Positions 23,981 through 24,472 of a stretch of DNA of 24,472 nucleotides are shown piece after piece. Below the pieces are notes generated by a model. That model did no database searches. It had not been told where the DNA came from and was given only the letters and a program-made list of their open reading frames with translations. Every line of letters begins with the position of its first letter. The stretch's first letter is position 1. The DNA comes from an uncultured Veillonella sp. Its GTDB lineage: Bacteria > Bacillota > Negativicutes > Veillonellales > Veillonellaceae. The stretch lies in the NCBI RefSeq assembly GCF_938010505.1, contig NZ_CALLVP010000101.1, positions 1-24,472 of the forward strand, read 5' to 3'. The position numbers were made by a program, and so were the translations under genes.

Positions 23981-23989
23981 CTCATATAT

Positions 23990-24033
23990 AATATACACTA
24001 ATTTTATAAATAAAGTTGTATCTAAGGTTACAA
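23990..24033 (-). promoter_or_regulatory. norZ promoter with FNR/CRP-family (HcpR-like) operator
   Basis: An 18-base dyad, TTGTATCTAAGGTTACAA, lies at 24016-24033, containing GTATC-N4-GTTAC. It differs by one base from GTAAC-N4-GTTAC, the motif described for the NO-responsive regulator HcpR in clostridia. On the minus strand a TATATT (23995-23990) predicts a start at 23983, exactly 41.5 bases from the dyad centre, the standard class II activator distance. The expected -35 (CAACTT) is poor and overlaps the dyad, as in activator-dependent promoters. Other -10 frames are possible in this AT-rich stretch. Confidence 0.55.
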
Positions 24034-24180
24034 TATATTAAAATTTCTTCTCAATTTGTATCAATAGTATGATTATCCTTTGAAGCCTGAATACAACGTA
24101 TATATCACCTTACAAAATCATCATTGTTTCAATATATTAGCGATTCAATTCTATACTCTTAATCATCAATATATACAAAA
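24034..24180. other. AT-rich spacer between tuf terminator and norZ operator
   Basis: About 150 bases of AT-rich sequence with no open frame, repeat or hairpin of note on either strand. Confidence 0.5.
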
Positions 24181-24207
24181 TAAAAGGGACCCATTGGGTC
24201 CCTTTTA
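24181..24207 (-). terminator. Intrinsic terminator of the right-hand tuf
   Basis: A perfect 12-base-pair inverted repeat: TAAAAGGGACCC (24181-24192), loop ATT, GGGTCCCTTTTA (24196-24207). It lies 60 bases past the tuf stop. On the minus strand the stem is followed by TTTTATTTTG. It isolates tuf from norZ. Confidence 0.9.
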
Positions 24208-24266
24208 TTGAATCTAAAATTCAATTATATAGCTAATGTATCGATACATTGAGCTATAAACTTGTA

Positions 24267-24472
24267 TTAACCTTCGATTTCTGTTACTACGCCAGCGCCT
24301 ACTGTATGGCCACCTTCGCGGATCGCGAAGCGAAGACCTTCTTCGATAGCGATTGGAGTAATCAATTCGATTTCCATTGTTACGTTATCGCCAGGCATAC
24401 ACATTTCTACACCTTCAGGAAGGTTTACAACACCTGTTACGTCTGTTGTACGGAAGTAGAATTGTGGACGGT
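24267..24472 (-). CDS. tuf: Elongation factor Tu, C-terminal fragment (right tuf copy)
   Basis: The last 68 codons of EF-Tu, read leftwards from the window edge to a TAA at 24269-24267. The peptide includes FYFRTTDVTGVVNLPEG, MCMPGDNV and ends REGGHTVGAGVVTEIEG, the domain 3 end of EF-Tu. This is a different locus from the tuf whose first codons lie at 1-54, so the genome carries two tuf genes in the same orientation about 24 kb apart, each beside a different ribosomal operon. The upstream part lies outside the window. Confidence 0.96.
   Translation of the reverse strand, partial: RPQFYFRTTDVTGVVNLPEGVEMCMPGDNVTMEIELITPIAIEEGLRFAIREGGHTVGAGVVTEIEG

Noticed and set aside
1..24472. Mobile elements, CRISPR arrays, toxin-antitoxin or defence genes
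   Set aside because: No transposase, integrase, terminal inverted repeats, spacer-repeat array or defence-type proteins were seen; the accessory genes are single metabolic or transport genes.

Overview
The window reads as part of a chromosome from a Negativicutes bacterium, most likely Veillonella or a close relative. The gene order is that of Firmicutes ribosomal and RNA polymerase loci. The ArnT-like lipid-dependent glycosyltransferase and the long, insertion-bearing RpoB fit a diderm Firmicute that makes lipopolysaccharide. The genus is inferred from gene content and style; no rRNA gene is present to confirm it.

Almost everything lies on the minus strand, so transcription runs from right to left. 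In that direction the order is: 3' end of a tuf gene; norZ (quinol nitric oxide reductase); rpmG-secE-nusG-rplK-rplA; an L10-leader attenuator; rplJ-rplL; [plus strand: ArnT-like glycosyltransferase]; aspA; rpoB-rpoC; [plus strand: BCCT transporter]; L7Ae-family gene; rpsL-rpsG-fusA; and the 5' end of a second tuf. The classic block (tuf, rpmG-secE-nusG, rplKAJL, rpoBC, L7Ae, rpsLG, fusA, tuf) is therefore intact in order but opened at three places by four non-ribosomal genes.

The pieces look transcriptionally separate. Near-consensus sigma-A promoters (TTGACA, 17-base spacer, good -10) are visible upstream of rpmG, rpoB and the L7Ae gene. Strong hairpin terminators follow tuf, norZ, aspA and the two convergent gene pairs (glycosyltransferase/rplL and BCCT/rpoC). 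The -35 of the rpoB promoter sits inside the terminator hairpin of aspA.

The accessory genes suggest an anaerobe that handles nitrogen oxides (norZ, with an FNR/CRP-family dyad exactly 41.5 bases upstream of a predicted start), ferments through aspartate and fumarate (aspA), imports a betaine- or choline-type solute (BCCT), and decorates cell-surface lipid or glycan (ArnT-like).

Five genes have a best start downstream of the longest open frame (fusA, rpsG, rpoB, aspA, norZ); each was chosen on Shine-Dalgarno spacing and on homology. I see no mobile element, CRISPR array, tRNA or rRNA, and no clearly new multi-gene system. The points of interest are regulatory architecture, the RpoB insert and the broken-up core operon.
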